This document shows, one piece after another, positions 15,342 through 24,351 of a DNA stretch of 64,000 nucleotides. Made by a program: the position numbers and the translations under genes. Under the pieces are notes generated by a model. That model saw nothing but the letters and a program-made list of their open reading frames with translations. It was not told the DNA's origin and searched no databases. Where the stretch lies: positions 4,249,501 through 4,313,500 of the forward strand of contig NZ_CP009452.1 of the NCBI RefSeq assembly GCF_001278035.1. Reading direction: 5' to 3'. Numbering within the stretch: the first letter of the stretch is position 1; each line of letters begins with the position of its first letter. This DNA is from Sphingopyxis sp. 113P3 (lineage in GTDB: Bacteria > Pseudomonadota > Alphaproteobacteria > Sphingomonadales > Sphingomonadaceae).

Positions 15342-15937
15342 GCGCGCTCGTCCTCGCCTCGCAAAGCAGCGGCCGCGCCGCGATGCTCCGGGCCGCCGGG
15401 CTTGATTTCGAAACGACGGCCGCGCATGTCGACGAGGAGGCAATGACGGCGGCGCTGCTCGCCGCCCGCCACACTCCCCGCAATATTGCCGACGCGCTCG
15501 CCGAAGCGAAGGCCGTCAAGATTTCCTCGCGGCTTCCGGGCGTTACCGTGATCGGCGCCGATTCGACGCTCGCGCTCGACGACGGGACCATGCTCACGAA
15601 GCCTGAAAGCCCCGACGAAGCCGCGCAGCATCTGCGGCGAATGGCGGGGGGGCGCCACCGCCTGTTCAGCGCCGCAGTGGTCGCGCGCGACGGCGCGCCG
15701 GTGTGGCGCGCGATTGGCGAGGCGAGGCTGTGGATGCGCCCCTTGTCGGACGCCTTCATCGCGGACTATGTGAACCGCGAATGGGACAGCATCCGCTGGA
15801 CCGTCGGCTGTTATGAGATCGAGGGAGCGGGCGTGCAATTGTTCGATCGGGTCGAGGGCGACCCTTGGACCATCGTCGGCATGCCGATGCTTCCGCTGCT
15901 CGCCTGGCTGCGCGCGACCGGACTCGCCCGCTCATGA
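15338..15937 (+). CDS. Maf family nucleotide pyrophosphatase
   Basis: Hydrolyses non-canonical or modified nucleoside triphosphates to monophosphates. The protein has 199 residues and begins LVLASQSSGRAAMLRAAGL, the Maf signature. The family GADSTLALDDG and the TKPES segment follow, and a GCYEIEG motif is near 150. It starts at an ATGA overlap with the preceding gene. Maf proteins divide into dTTP/UTP and 7-methyl-GTP types; I cannot assign this one with certainty. Confidence 0.92.
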   Translation: MSALVLASQSSGRAAMLRAAGLDFETTAAHVDEEAMTAALLAARHTPRNIADALAEAKAVKISSRLPGVTVIGADSTLALDDGTMLTKPESPDEAAQHLRRMAGGRHRLFSAAVVARDGAPVWRAIGEARLWMRPLSDAFIADYVNREWDSIRWTVGCYEIEGAGVQLFDRVEGDPWTIVGMPMLPLLAWLRATGLARS

Positions 15938-16749
15938 ACAGCCTCCCCTATGCCGAAGTGATAGGCGACCCGATCGCCCAGTCGAAATCGCCGCTGATCC
16001 ATGGCTTCTGGCTCGATGCTCTCGGCCTGGCCGGGCATTACGACCGCGCACATGTGAAACCTGAGGACCTCGCCGCCTATATCGACGACCGCCGCGCCGA
16101 TCCCGTCTGGCGCGGCTGCAACGTCACCATGCCGCACAAGCAGGCAATCATGGATCTGGTCGATGACCCCGGCAATATCCGGGGTACGATCGGCGCGATG
16201 AACACGGTCGTGCACCAAAGTGACGGGTCGCTGATCGGCACCAACACCGACGCTGCGGGATTCTTCGCGCCCCTCGCTGAAGTCGACCTTGCCGGTGCAC
16301 CCGTCGTGGTGGTCGGAGCGGGAGGCGCCGCGCGCGCGGTCCTCTTTGCGCTCGCGCGTGCGGGCGTCGGTCCGGTTACCATGCTCGCACGCAGCCCGCT
16401 CAAGGCGATGGGCCTGCTTTCGGCCTTCGGCCTCAAGGGCCAAGCCGCGGCGCTCGATGCACCGCTGCCCCCCGCGGCGCTTCTGGTCAATGCGAGCAGT
16501 CTGGGCATGACGGGCCAGCCGGCGCTGAATCTCGACCTTGCTCCATTGCCCGAGGGGGCAATCGTGTACGACCTTGTCTATTCCCCGCTGCGCACAGGGC
16601 TGCTCCAGGCGGCCGAAGCGCGGGGTCTCGATCATGTTGACGGGCTCGACATGCTGATCGGCCAGGCCGCGCTCGCCTTCGAGCTGTTTTTCGGCCAGTC
16701 GCCGCCCGAAGGGCGCGACGATGAACTGCGCGCGTTGCTCAGCGCGTGA
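15934..16749 (+). CDS. aroE: AroE, shikimate dehydrogenase
   Basis: NADP-dependent reduction of 3-dehydroshikimate to shikimate in aromatic amino acid synthesis. The protein has 271 residues. The substrate-binding QSKSPLIHGFW, the catalytic lysine in NVTMPHKQ, GTNTDAAGF, and the nucleotide-binding VVVVGAGGAARAV motif are all visible. ATG start overlaps the maf stop (ATGA), and its own stop overlaps the coaE GTG. Confidence 0.97.
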   Translation: MNSLPYAEVIGDPIAQSKSPLIHGFWLDALGLAGHYDRAHVKPEDLAAYIDDRRADPVWRGCNVTMPHKQAIMDLVDDPGNIRGTIGAMNTVVHQSDGSLIGTNTDAAGFFAPLAEVDLAGAPVVVVGAGGAARAVLFALARAGVGPVTMLARSPLKAMGLLSAFGLKGQAAALDAPLPPAALLVNASSLGMTGQPALNLDLAPLPEGAIVYDLVYSPLRTGLLQAAEARGLDHVDGLDMLIGQAALAFELFFGQSPPEGRDDELRALLSA

Positions 16750-17369
16750 CCCACTATAAGCGGCCCGCATCGCGGCTTCGCCGCCCCTTCATTCTCGGGC
16801 TCACCGGATCGATCGGCATGGGAAAGTCCGCGGCTGCGGCCATGTTCGAGCGCGAAGGCGTGCCCGTCTTTGACGCCGATGCCGAGGTCCATCGGCTGCA
16901 GGGACCGGGCGGCGCGCTCGTTGGCGCGATCGAGGCGCGCTTTCCCGGCACCACCGGGGCACAGGGCGTCGATCGGCAAAAGCTCGGCGCGCGCGTACTG
17001 GGAAACCGCCACGAACTCGCCGCGCTTGAGGCGATCATTCATCCAGCGGTCGCGCGCGCGCAGAAGCGCTTTCTCTCGCGTCACCGCGCGCGCGACGTTG
17101 TCGTTCTCGACATTCCCCTGCTCTTCGAAAAAGGCGGTTTTCGCCGCGTCGGGGCGGTCGCCGTGGTCTCGGCGCCGCTCTGGGTTCAACGTCGCCGCGT
17201 CCTGCGCCGACCCGGTATGAGCAAGGCAAAGTTCAAGGCAATCCGCGCGCTTCAGGTGCCCGACCGTGTCAAGCGTGCGCGCGCCGATTTCGTGATCGAA
17301 ACCGGGCGCCCCAAAAGCGAGACGCATCGCCAGATTCGCGCCATCACCTCTTGTTTCCGCGCCCGATAA
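16746..17369 (+). CDS. coaE: CoaE, dephospho-CoA kinase
   Basis: Catalyses the last step of coenzyme A synthesis. The P-loop LGLTGSIGMGKSA begins near residue 17, and the family DADAEVHRL follows. The protein has 207 residues, with a short basic leader (HYKRPASRLRR) before the core. A GTG start overlaps the aroE stop, so the three genes are coupled. DVVVLDIPLLFE is the conserved nucleotide-kinase strand. Confidence 0.95.
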   Translation: MTHYKRPASRLRRPFILGLTGSIGMGKSAAAAMFEREGVPVFDADAEVHRLQGPGGALVGAIEARFPGTTGAQGVDRQKLGARVLGNRHELAALEAIIHPAVARAQKRFLSRHRARDVVVLDIPLLFEKGGFRRVGAVAVVSAPLWVQRRRVLRRPGMSKAKFKAIRALQVPDRVKRARADFVIETGRPKSETHRQIRAITSCFRAR

Positions 17370-17388
17370 GGTCCAGATTGAAGCTTCG

Positions 17389-18090
17389 ATGCGTGAGATT
17401 ATTTTCGATACCGAAACGACGGGACTCGATCCTCGATCCGGACACCGGTTGGTCGAAATCGGATGTGTCGAACTGATCGACCGCCGCGAATCGGGGCGGA
17501 CCTTCCACGCCTATTTCCACCCCGAACGCGACATGCCGGCGGAAGCCGAAGCCGTCCACGGCCTGTCGATCCAGTTTCTTTCCGACAAGCCGCTGTTCGC
17601 GGAACGCGCCGACGAGCTGCTTGCGTTTTTGGGCGATGCGCCGATGGTCGCTCACAATGCCGCGTTCGACTTCGGATTTATCAACGCCGAGCTCGAACGC
17701 GCAGGCCGGCCCCTGCTCGATATGACGCGTATGTGCTGCACGGTGCAGATGGCGCGCAAGCTGCATCCCGGGGCAAAGCACAGCCTTGACGCACTCTGCA
17801 CCCGCTACGGGATCGATCGCAGTCATCGCGTCAAGCATGGCGCGCTGCTCGACGCCGAGCTGCTTGCACATCTCTACATTGAAATGACCGGCGGCCGGCA
17901 GATCGGCCTGGGGCTTGCGGCGAGCACGGCTATAAGCGGCCGCACGACCGTGATGCTGCCCGGCAGCGCAGCCGCTCCGTCCCGTCCGTTCCGTGAGCCG
18001 CGGCCGCACGCCGCAACTCCCGCCGAGCTCGCGCGTCATGCAGAATTCGTGGCCACACTGCACCAGCCATTGTGGCACGATAGTCCGTGA
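17389..18090 (+). CDS. dnaQ: DnaQ, DNA polymerase III epsilon subunit (3'-5' exonuclease)
   Basis: Proofreading exonuclease of the replicative polymerase. The protein has 233 residues. Exo I motif FDTETTG (near residue 6), Exo II HNAAFDFGFINAEL, and Exo III (H-x4-D: HGALLDAELLAHLY) give the DEDDh class with acidic residues intact. It lies 19 bp after coaE in the operon that starts at oriC. The C-terminal tail is variable and contacts the alpha subunit in other bacteria. Confidence 0.95.
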   Translation: MREIIFDTETTGLDPRSGHRLVEIGCVELIDRRESGRTFHAYFHPERDMPAEAEAVHGLSIQFLSDKPLFAERADELLAFLGDAPMVAHNAAFDFGFINAELERAGRPLLDMTRMCCTVQMARKLHPGAKHSLDALCTRYGIDRSHRVKHGALLDAELLAHLYIEMTGGRQIGLGLAASTAISGRTTVMLPGSAAAPSRPFREPRPHAATPAELARHAEFVATLHQPLWHDSP

Positions 18091-18137
18091 CGGCCGCCTC
18101 CGGCGGCGGCCGCTGAGACCCTCGAAGGAGAAGAGCA

Positions 18138-18710
18138 ATGGAAATCCGCGTCTCTGGCCACCAGATCGAAACCGGCGAAGCGCTGCAGGCGCATGTGTCG
18201 GACCGGATGAACGCGATTGCCGACAAATATTTCTCGCGGGCGATTGGGGCGCACGCGATCTTTGGGAAAGGCCCGCATGACAGCTTCCAGTGCGACATTG
18301 TCGCGCACGTGATGCAGGGGCTTGTCCTCAAGGGGCACGGCCAGGCGCAGGACGCGCACGTCGCGTTCGAGGGTGCGGCCGAGCGCATCGAGAAACAGCT
18401 GCGCCGCTATATGCGACGGCTCAAGGACAAGAGCAGTCCCAGCCAGCCGTCCGCGACCCTCGACGAGATTCAGGATAATGCAAGCTATACCGTCTTCGAC
18501 GTCGGCAGCGAGGATGAGGAACCGGGCGACGCGCCGGCGATTGTCGCAGAAACGCGCGTCGATATTCCCACGGCAAGCGTATCGGATGCGGTGATGATGC
18601 TCGACCTGCGCGATACCAATGCACTGCTGTTCGTCAACGGCCGGACCGGCGCTCATAATATGGTGTATCGGCGCCGCGACGGCACGATCGGCTGGGTCGA
18701 ACCGCAATAG
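18138..18710 (+). CDS. hpf: Ribosome hibernation promoting factor, long form
   Basis: Binds idle 30S subunits and promotes 100S ribosome dimers in stationary phase. The protein has 190 residues. The N-terminal HPF/YfiA domain (IRVSGHQIETGEALQAHVSDRM) occupies about 100 residues, and a C-terminal dimerisation domain ends NGRTGAHNMVYRRRDGTIGWVEP. It starts at ATG 18138 with AAGGAG upstream. ptsN follows, as in many proteobacteria, but with a 152-bp gap. Confidence 0.95.
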   Translation: MEIRVSGHQIETGEALQAHVSDRMNAIADKYFSRAIGAHAIFGKGPHDSFQCDIVAHVMQGLVLKGHGQAQDAHVAFEGAAERIEKQLRRYMRRLKDKSSPSQPSATLDEIQDNASYTVFDVGSEDEEPGDAPAIVAETRVDIPTASVSDAVMMLDLRDTNALLFVNGRTGAHNMVYRRRDGTIGWVEPQ

Positions 18711-18862
18711 GGGGCTGGATTTTCTCCGCCATCCGTCCTAAGGGCCGCGCCCATTGACGCCCAATGCCTGGATGGCGGGCCTGCCACGACCGATCCGCGA
18801 CCGATCGCCAACCGATGAATCGGGCGGCTCGTCCCGACGCTTTGACAGATTTGACCAGACCC

Positions 18863-19327
18863 ATGAACCTATCCTCTCTCCTCTATCCTGCGACCGTGCG
18901 TGCGCATGTGCAGCTCGATTCGAAGAAGGCGCTTTTCCCGTTCGTCGGCGATCTCGCGAGCCGCTCGCTCGGCCTTGACGCTGGCGAAGTTGCCGAAGCG
19001 CTGCTCGAACGCGAGCGGCTCGGCTCGACGGGATTCGGGCGCGGCATCGCGCTGCCCCACGCAAAGCTCGCCGATCTCACGGGAGTACGCGGCCTGTTTC
19101 TGCAGCTTGCAAAGCCCATCGATTTCCAGGCTGTTGACGGGCTCCCTGTCGACCTCCTCTTCGTGATCCTGTCGCCGCTCGATGCGGGGGCCGATCATCT
19201 GAAGGCACTCGCGGGCGTGTCTCGGATGCTGCGTAACGAAGCCGTGGCCGAGCGGCTGCGCGGCGCGAAGAGCGACGAGGCGCTCTATGCGCTGCTTGCC
19301 GATTCCGAAACGCGTGACGCGGCCTGA
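18863..19327 (+). CDS. ptsN: PtsN, nitrogen-PTS EIIA-type protein
   Basis: Phosphoacceptor of the nitrogen-related phosphotransferase system, which regulates potassium, nitrogen and envelope functions rather than sugar uptake. The protein has 154 residues. The phosphorylated histidine lies in GIALPHAKL, as in the family, and the DLLFVILSPLDAGADHLKAL segment fits. ATG at 18863 is chosen because it gives MNLSSLL; two upstream in-frame ATGs add unlikely residues. No good ribosome site is visible. Confidence 0.92.
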   Translation: MNLSSLLYPATVRAHVQLDSKKALFPFVGDLASRSLGLDAGEVAEALLERERLGSTGFGRGIALPHAKLADLTGVRGLFLQLAKPIDFQAVDGLPVDLLFVILSPLDAGADHLKALAGVSRMLRNEAVAERLRGAKSDEALYALLADSETRDAA

Positions 19328-19348
19328 CGCCGCGCCTGCGATACACCC

Positions 19349-19687
19349 GTGAGCCGGCTGACGAGCCGTTTCCTCGTCGACTTGCTCCTCCGCCGGGCGG
19401 AGGCCGCGGGGGGATTCGCCGCCGTGCTCGCGGCGGGCGATGAGCGGGCCGGAAATATTCTTGTTCAGTGCCGAGACCGCAGCGCCGCGGGACCCCTTCT
19501 CGAGCGGCGCTTCACGCCAGGTGGCGACTATATCTGGGATGCGGTCGGGCCCGAAGATCCCGCGAATTCGCAAGCGCAGTCTGCCTATGTCGAGCGGCGC
19601 CGCAGGGCCGATCCCGACCTGTGGGTCATTGAACTGGATATCGCGGATGCGCCACGACTCGTCGCTGAATGGGGCGCACTTGCTTGA
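19349..19687 (+). CDS. DUF1491 family protein
   Basis: Conserved alphaproteobacterial protein of unknown role, 112 residues. It begins MSRLTSRFLVDLLLRRAEAAGGFAAVLAAGD style residues typical of DUF1491 and ends DLWVIELDIADAPRLVAEW. GTG start, 21 bp after ptsN, probably in the same transcript. Confidence 0.82.
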   Translation: MSRLTSRFLVDLLLRRAEAAGGFAAVLAAGDERAGNILVQCRDRSAAGPLLERRFTPGGDYIWDAVGPEDPANSQAQSAYVERRRRADPDLWVIELDIADAPRLVAEWGALA

Positions 19688-19881
19688 CATTGCTGCGCCG
19701 CACAATAGCTGGCGCGCACCTCAGTAACGCGTAGGTCGTCCCGCGGATTTTCGGGCTTTGCCCTGAAATTCCGGCTCAACGGTTCGGACACGCAGTCGGA
19801 TGATGACCGCAGGCGGCATACAGCATAGCTCCCGCCTGTCTTGAAAGTTCCGGTCCATCAGCCGCCCTTTTGACGGAAAAT

Positions 19882-20556
19882 ATGAGTCGCATTTTGAACG
19901 CCGCCAGCATGGCTGCCGTGGGCCTGACCGTGGTTCCCCTGCTGCTGCTGGCCGAACCCGGTTTCGCAACCGGCCTTGGCGCCGACGCCAACACCCCGAC
20001 CATCATCCTTCCGGGCGCCGAGACGCGCCCATCGGCTGAAACCGCCGACCCGTCGACCCCGACCGAAATCCCGCTCGACGTGAATGCCAAGACCCCCGAG
20101 CAGCCCGCAGCACACAGCGATGCGGCGGACAAGCCGGTTACCGCCGCAACGCTTGCGGCGCTCGTCGATGCGACCCCGCCCCCCGCGACCATTGACCGCG
20201 AACTGCGCTGTCTTGCCGGAGCGGTCTATTTTGAATCGCGTGGCGAATCGCTCGCCGGCCAGCTCGCTGTCGCGCATGTGATCATCAATCGGGCCGAGTC
20301 GGGCCGCTTCCCTGCAAGCTATTGCGGCGTGGTCCATCAGCGCAGCCAATTCAGCTTCGTGCGGCAGGGCAAGATGCCGAAGATCCGCGAATCGAGCCTC
20401 CAGTGGCGCAATGCGCTAGCGATCGCACAGATCGCGCGCGACGACCGCTGGAAGACCAGGGCGCCCGGTGCGCTTTTCTTCCACGCGCGCTATGTCTCGC
20501 CGGGCTGGCGCAAGACGCGCGTCGCGCAGATCGACAACCATATCTTCTATCGCTGA
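19882..20556 (+). CDS. Cell wall hydrolase with SleB domain, exported
   Basis: Likely peptidoglycan hydrolase, 224 residues. The N-terminus (SRILNAASMAAVGLTVVPLLLLAEPGFA) is a signal peptide or anchor. A proline/threonine-rich linker follows to about residue 105. The C-terminal SleB/CwlJ domain starts LRCLAGAVYFESRGES and carries the catalytic glutamate in YFESRGE, with VHQRSQFSF and ALFFHARYVSP. ATG at 19882 is preferred to a TTG 12 bases upstream. The 194 bp before it holds no gene. Confidence 0.9.
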   Translation: MSRILNAASMAAVGLTVVPLLLLAEPGFATGLGADANTPTIILPGAETRPSAETADPSTPTEIPLDVNAKTPEQPAAHSDAADKPVTAATLAALVDATPPPATIDRELRCLAGAVYFESRGESLAGQLAVAHVIINRAESGRFPASYCGVVHQRSQFSFVRQGKMPKIRESSLQWRNALAIAQIARDDRWKTRAPGALFFHARYVSPGWRKTRVAQIDNHIFYR

Positions 20557-20676
20557 GTTGCCGGGTTCACGGCTGTGGAACCGGCCTGCGTGCCGAGCTG
20601 GACCGGCCCGGCGCCGCCGCTGCGGCAGTGCGCACCGTTCATTGCCAAGCCAGCTTCTCTGGCGCATCATGAACTC

Positions 20677-21309
20677 ATGATGCGCCATCTTTCCGCCGTT
20701 TTGCTCGGCCCCGCCACGCTCGCTCTCGGGGCCTGCGCCACCCCCGTTCCGCCTTTCGAGGTCACGCGCTTCCACACCGCTGCGCCAGCGGGCTGGGCGC
20801 CGGGGACGCGCTATGTCGTCGACAGCGCGCCGATCGCCGATCCGGCCGCCATGAGCCCCGGCGGCCAGCCGTCGCTTGAATGGAACAGTTATCGCATGGC
20901 GGTTGAGCGCCAATTGCAGCTGCAGGGCCTCGTCGCTGCCGAAGGCGCGGGTGAAAGCACCGCCCCAATCAAGGTCCGCATCGGATTTGAGCGCAGTGAT
21001 CACGCGGCGGCGGGAAAGCGCTCGCCTGTTTCGGTCGGCGTCGGCGGTTCTACCGGCAGCTACGGCTCGGGCGTCGGGCTTGGTATCGGCTTCAATCTGG
21101 GCGGCGGGCCGCGCCAGATGCAGGATCTGCAGCTGACCGTGCGGCTCGACGATGCTGCAACGGGCCGCGCCTTGTGGGAAGGCCGTGCGATTTCCGCGGT
21201 GCCGGTAAAGGCCCCGGCCGCGCAACCGTCGCTCGCCGCCGCCAAATTGGCCGAAGCCTTATTCAAGGACTTCCCCGGCGAATCCGGACGCACTATCAGC
21301 GTACCATGA
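20677..21309 (+). CDS. DUF4136-like lipoprotein
   Basis: Protein of 210 residues with a lipoprotein signal: a short charged start, then [12 protein letters not shown], whose cysteine should be lipidated. The mature part resembles DUF4136, with strand-rich segments and a glycine-rich stretch ([15 protein letters not shown]) near 140. Two adjacent ATG codons (20677, 20680) are possible starts. It overlaps the M14 peptidase gene by ATGA, so they are co-transcribed. Role unknown, probably an outer-membrane or periplasmic structural protein. Confidence 0.82.
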   Translation: MMRHLSAVLLGPATLALGACATPVPPFEVTRFHTAAPAGWAPGTRYVVDSAPIADPAAMSPGGQPSLEWNSYRMAVERQLQLQGLVAAEGAGESTAPIKVRIGFERSDHAAAGKRSPVSVGVGGSTGSYGSGVGLGIGFNLGGGPRQMQDLQLTVRLDDAATGRALWEGRAISAVPVKAPAAQPSLAAAKLAEALFKDFPGESGRTISVP

Positions 21310-22415
21310 CAATCAGCATCAACGCCGCCTTCGATAGCGGCAACATCGTCGTGGAGTCGCTCGACGGGACGGCCGCCCGCCTTTCGATCCGCAAGGATCG
21401 CGAATCCGACTTCTATCAATGGTTTCACTTTCGCGTGGCCTGCGCGGTCGGCGATGAACTTGAACTTGCCATCGCAGGCCTTGCGGGTTCGGCCTATCCC
21501 GATGGCTGGCCGGGCTATGCTGCCTGCGCAAGTACCGACCGCGAAAACTGGTTCCGTCTCGACACCGAATATGCTGACGGCACACTCACCATCCGGCACA
21601 CCGCCGAAAGTCCGCTTTTGTGGATCGCCTATTTTGCGCCCTATTCGATGGAGCGGCATCATGATCTCGTCGCCTCGGTCGCCGAATGCGAAGGCGTTAC
21701 CCATCGCTGTCTCGGCACCAGCCTTGAAGGCCAGCCGATCGACTGCCTCGAAATGGGTACGGGGCCGGTTCAGGTCTGGCTCTATGCGCGCCAGCACCCC
21801 GGCGAAAGCATGGCAGAATGGTGGATGGAAGGCGCGCTTGAGAAGCTGACCGATCCTGCCGATCCGCATGCTCGCTCGCTGCGGCAGAAGTGCCGGTTGC
21901 ACATTGTCCCGAACATGAATCCCGATGGCTCGCGCCGCGGCCATCTGCGCACCAACTATGCGGGCGTGAACCTCAACCGCGAGTGGCACGATCCTTCGGC
22001 GGAGCGCAGTCCGGAGGTTCTGTGCGTGCGAGGCGCAATGGACGAGAGCGGGGTCGACTGGGCGATGGACGTCCACGGCGACGAAGCGATTCCCGCGGTC
22101 TTTCTTGCAGGGTTCGAGGGGATTCCATCGCTGAAAGGCGAGCAGATGGCAAAGTTTCTCGCCTTCCAGGCCGCACTCGCGAAGAACAGCCCCGATTTCC
22201 AGATTGAGCTCGGCTATGAACAGTCGGCGCCCGGCCAGGCGAATTTGACGATGTCGACCACTCAGCTCGCCGAACGCTTCGGCGCGGTGTCGATGACGCT
22301 CGAAATGCCGTTCAAGGACAATCGCGACTTGCCGGATCCTGTTGCGGGCTGGTCGCCCGAACGCTCCAAGCTGCTCGCGCACGCCTGCCTTCAGACGCTG
22401 GACCAGATGCTGTGA
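21306..22415 (+). CDS. M14-type zinc carboxypeptidase, cytosolic type
   Basis: Protein of 369 residues. The first 120 residues form the N-terminal beta domain seen in cytosolic carboxypeptidases ([29 protein letters not shown]). The catalytic domain has the zinc ligands in [12 protein letters not shown] (His and Glu) and DVHGDE (His), the substrate arginine region [21 protein letters not shown], and the late catalytic glutamate in SMTLEMPF. No signal peptide. Substrate unknown; relatives act on protein C-termini or on cell-wall peptides. ATGA overlap with the lipoprotein gene and GTGA overlap with the GNAT gene downstream. Confidence 0.92.
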   Translation: MTISINAAFDSGNIVVESLDGTAARLSIRKDRESDFYQWFHFRVACAVGDELELAIAGLAGSAYPDGWPGYAACASTDRENWFRLDTEYADGTLTIRHTAESPLLWIAYFAPYSMERHHDLVASVAECEGVTHRCLGTSLEGQPIDCLEMGTGPVQVWLYARQHPGESMAEWWMEGALEKLTDPADPHARSLRQKCRLHIVPNMNPDGSRRGHLRTNYAGVNLNREWHDPSAERSPEVLCVRGAMDESGVDWAMDVHGDEAIPAVFLAGFEGIPSLKGEQMAKFLAFQAALAKNSPDFQIELGYEQSAPGQANLTMSTTQLAERFGAVSMTLEMPFKDNRDLPDPVAGWSPERSKLLAHACLQTLDQML

Positions 22416-22879
22416 GCGCCGCCTGGCGGATCGTCGAGGACGATCTGTCGGGCGCTGCGATCCGTGCGCTCCTCGAGCGGCATTTCGCGGGGATGCTCGC
22501 GAATTCGCCAGCTGGAAGCTGTCATTTCCTCGATTTCGAGGGGTTGAAGACGCCGGGCGTCACCTTCTGGTCGATTCATCTGGACGAGAAGCTTGCAGGC
22601 TGCGGCGCGCTCAAGATGCTCGATGCGCGCCACGGCGAGGTCAAGTCGATGCGCACCGCCGATGCCTTCCTGCGCCGCGGCGTTGCAGCCCGCATGCTGG
22701 CCCACATCATGACGGAGGCCAAAGCGCGGGGACTCGAGCGGTTGAGTCTCGAGACAGGGTCAGGCGCCGCCTTCGAGCCCGCACATGCGCTTTACCGCCG
22801 TCACGGCTTCGTTGAATGCGAGCCTTTTGCCGACTACCGCCCCGACCCGTTCAGTCGCTTCATGACGCGGCCGCTCTAG
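22412..22879 (+). CDS. GNAT family N-acetyltransferase
   Basis: Protein of 155 residues with the GNAT acetyl-CoA motif region [22 protein letters not shown] (the R-R-G-V-A type loop) and a C-terminal [14 protein letters not shown]. It resembles YafP/PhnO-like small acetyltransferases. GTG start overlaps the peptidase stop. Acceptor unknown. Confidence 0.9.
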   Translation: MSAAWRIVEDDLSGAAIRALLERHFAGMLANSPAGSCHFLDFEGLKTPGVTFWSIHLDEKLAGCGALKMLDARHGEVKSMRTADAFLRRGVAARMLAHIMTEAKARGLERLSLETGSGAAFEPAHALYRRHGFVECEPFADYRPDPFSRFMTRPL

Positions 22880-22886
22880 AGGCACA

Positions 22887-22917
22887 AACGGGATCCGGCA
22901 GCTAACCGGACCCCGTT
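22887..22917. terminator. Hairpin between convergent genes
   Basis: A 12-bp stem with one mismatch (arms 22887-22898 and 22906-22917, seven-base loop) lies between the GNAT stop and the hsp20 stop. There is no clear T-run, so it is a possible shared terminator. Confidence 0.45.
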
Positions 22918-22946
22918 CATCATCAGACTGCTCGAAGGGAGGCGCG

Positions 22947-23402
22947 TCAGGCGGCCTTCTTCTTGTCCTCGAGCACAGGCTGCGTGCCGCCGATGGCAAT
23001 CTTGTGCGGCTTCATCGCCTCGGGCACTTCGCGCACCAGGTCGATTGTGAGGAGCCCGTCGGCGAGGTCGGCGCCTTCGACGCGCACGAAATCGGCGAGC
23101 TGGAAGCGGCGCTCGAATGCGCGCGTCGCGATGCCGCTATAGAGCAGCTTGCGCTCTTCACCTTCCTTCGCTGCCGCCTTGCGTCCGCTGACGGTCAGCA
23201 TGTTCTGCTGGGCGGTGATATCGATCTCGTCATTCTTGAAGCCCGCGACCGCGACCGTGATGCGGAAGTGGTCGTCGGCGATCTTCTCAATATCGAACGG
23301 GGGGTAATTGTCCGCCGAGCCCGTGTTTTCGAGAAAGTCGAACAACCGGTCGAAGCCGACAGTGGAGCGGCGATAGGGGGTCCAGTCAAAACTGTTACGC
23401 AT
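22947..23402 (-). CDS. Hsp20/IbpA family small heat shock protein
   Basis: ATP-independent holdase that keeps unfolding proteins soluble under heat. The protein has 151 residues. It starts MRNSFDWTPYRRSTVGFDRLFD, as in IbpA. The alpha-crystallin domain runs from about 38 to 125, with YPPFDIEKIADDHFRITVAVAGF and the terminal EVPEAMKPHKIAI (the I-x-I motif type). Its leader has signs of a sigma-32 promoter and an RNA thermometer (separate entries). Confidence 0.95.
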   Translation of the reverse strand: MRNSFDWTPYRRSTVGFDRLFDFLENTGSADNYPPFDIEKIADDHFRITVAVAGFKNDEIDITAQQNMLTVSGRKAAAKEGEERKLLYSGIATRAFERRFQLADFVRVEGADLADGLLTIDLVREVPEAMKPHKIAIGGTQPVLEDKKKAA

Positions 23403-23490
23403 GGTTCATTCCTTCCTTCAAAAAGCGAAGTCATGGGGCAGCGGCACCGTGCCGCAGCCTCCTCCGGCCCCGTAGCGGCGGCCGGATGAC
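23403..23490 (-). promoter_or_regulatory. Candidate ROSE-like RNA thermometer in the hsp20 leader
   Basis: The leader would fold into a GC-rich stem (GCGGCAC/GTGCCGC) and then a short hairpin, CTTC-GCTTTTT-GAAG. This final hairpin runs into the AAGGAAGGA ribosome site. The TTCGCT segment fits the U-Y-G-C-U element that pairs with the Shine-Dalgarno in ROSE thermometers of alphaproteobacterial small heat shock genes. Read by eye. Confidence 0.45.
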
Positions 23491-23493
23491 GCC

Positions 23494-23522
23494 AATCTGG
23501 TAACCACAGAAACCATTTCAAG
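23494..23522 (-). promoter_or_regulatory. Candidate heat-shock (sigma-32) promoter of hsp20
   Basis: On the minus strand CTTGAAA (23516-23522) is followed after 15 bp by CCAGATT (23494-23500). CTTGAAA is the standard heat-shock -35; the -10 is only a partial match. It lies about 90 bp upstream of the hsp20 start, leaving room for the leader. Confidence 0.45.
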
Positions 23523-23591
23523 AGGGGTGTTGGCCTTCGGGAGAAAGCCCGGCTAAAGGGCGGCGAATCCCCTCCTGCCAAAGGACCGCTC

Positions 23592-24278
23592 ATGCCGCAG
23601 CTCATCCTCATTCGTCACGGCCAGTCGCAATGGAATCTCGAAAATCGCTTCACCGGCTGGTGGGACGTCGACGTTACCGAAAAGGGTGCCGCAGAGGCAT
23701 GGACCGCGGGCGAGTTGATGAAGGCGAAGGGGATCGCCCCGGCGACCTGTTTCACTTCGGTTCAGACGCGCGCGATCAAGACGCTGAACCTCGCGCTTGA
23801 GGCGATGGGGCGGTTGTGGTTGCCCGTGACGAAGGACTGGCATCTCAACGAACGTCACTATGGCGGCCTCACCGGACTCGACAAGGCCGAGACCGCGGCG
23901 AAGCACGGCGACGAGCAGGTGAAGATCTGGCGCCGCAGCTTCGATACGCCGCCGCCGCCCCTCGACGCGGGTTCGCCCTATGACCTCGCTGGCGACCCGC
24001 GCTATGCGGGCATCGAGGTCCCCGCGACCGAAAGCCTGAAGGACACGATTGCCCGCGTCCTCCCTTATTATGAAAGGGCGATTGCGCCCGAACTGCGGGC
24101 GGGAAAGACAGTGCTGATCTCGGCGCACGGCAATAGCCTGCGCGCGCTGGTCAAGCATCTCTCGGGCATTTCGGACGCCGACATCACGGGTCTCGAAATC
24201 CCGACAGGTCAACCGATCGTTTATGAGCTCCATGACGATCTGAGCGCCCGCGAGCGCTATTATCTGAACGAGCGCTAG
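23592..24278 (+). CDS. gpmA: GpmA, 2,3-bisphosphoglycerate-dependent phosphoglycerate mutase
   Basis: Interconverts 3- and 2-phosphoglycerate in glycolysis. The protein has 228 residues. It starts [19 protein letters not shown], with the phosphorylated histidine in [18 protein letters not shown] and the second histidine in [15 protein letters not shown] follow. ATG at 23592 has AAAGGACC upstream. It is transcribed divergently from hsp20. Confidence 0.97.
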   Translation: MPQLILIRHGQSQWNLENRFTGWWDVDVTEKGAAEAWTAGELMKAKGIAPATCFTSVQTRAIKTLNLALEAMGRLWLPVTKDWHLNERHYGGLTGLDKAETAAKHGDEQVKIWRRSFDTPPPPLDAGSPYDLAGDPRYAGIEVPATESLKDTIARVLPYYERAIAPELRAGKTVLISAHGNSLRALVKHLSGISDADITGLEIPTGQPIVYELHDDLSARERYYLNER

Positions 24279-24351
24279 GACCCATTTTTAGCCTCCCCTT
24301 GCGCTCGGGCAAATTTTCGACATGATGTCAGGAAATTACGGGGGGACCGAT

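Noticed and set aside
18091..18130. GC hairpin after dnaQ as a terminator
   Set aside because: GCCGCC/GGCGGC stem is weak and there is no T-run.
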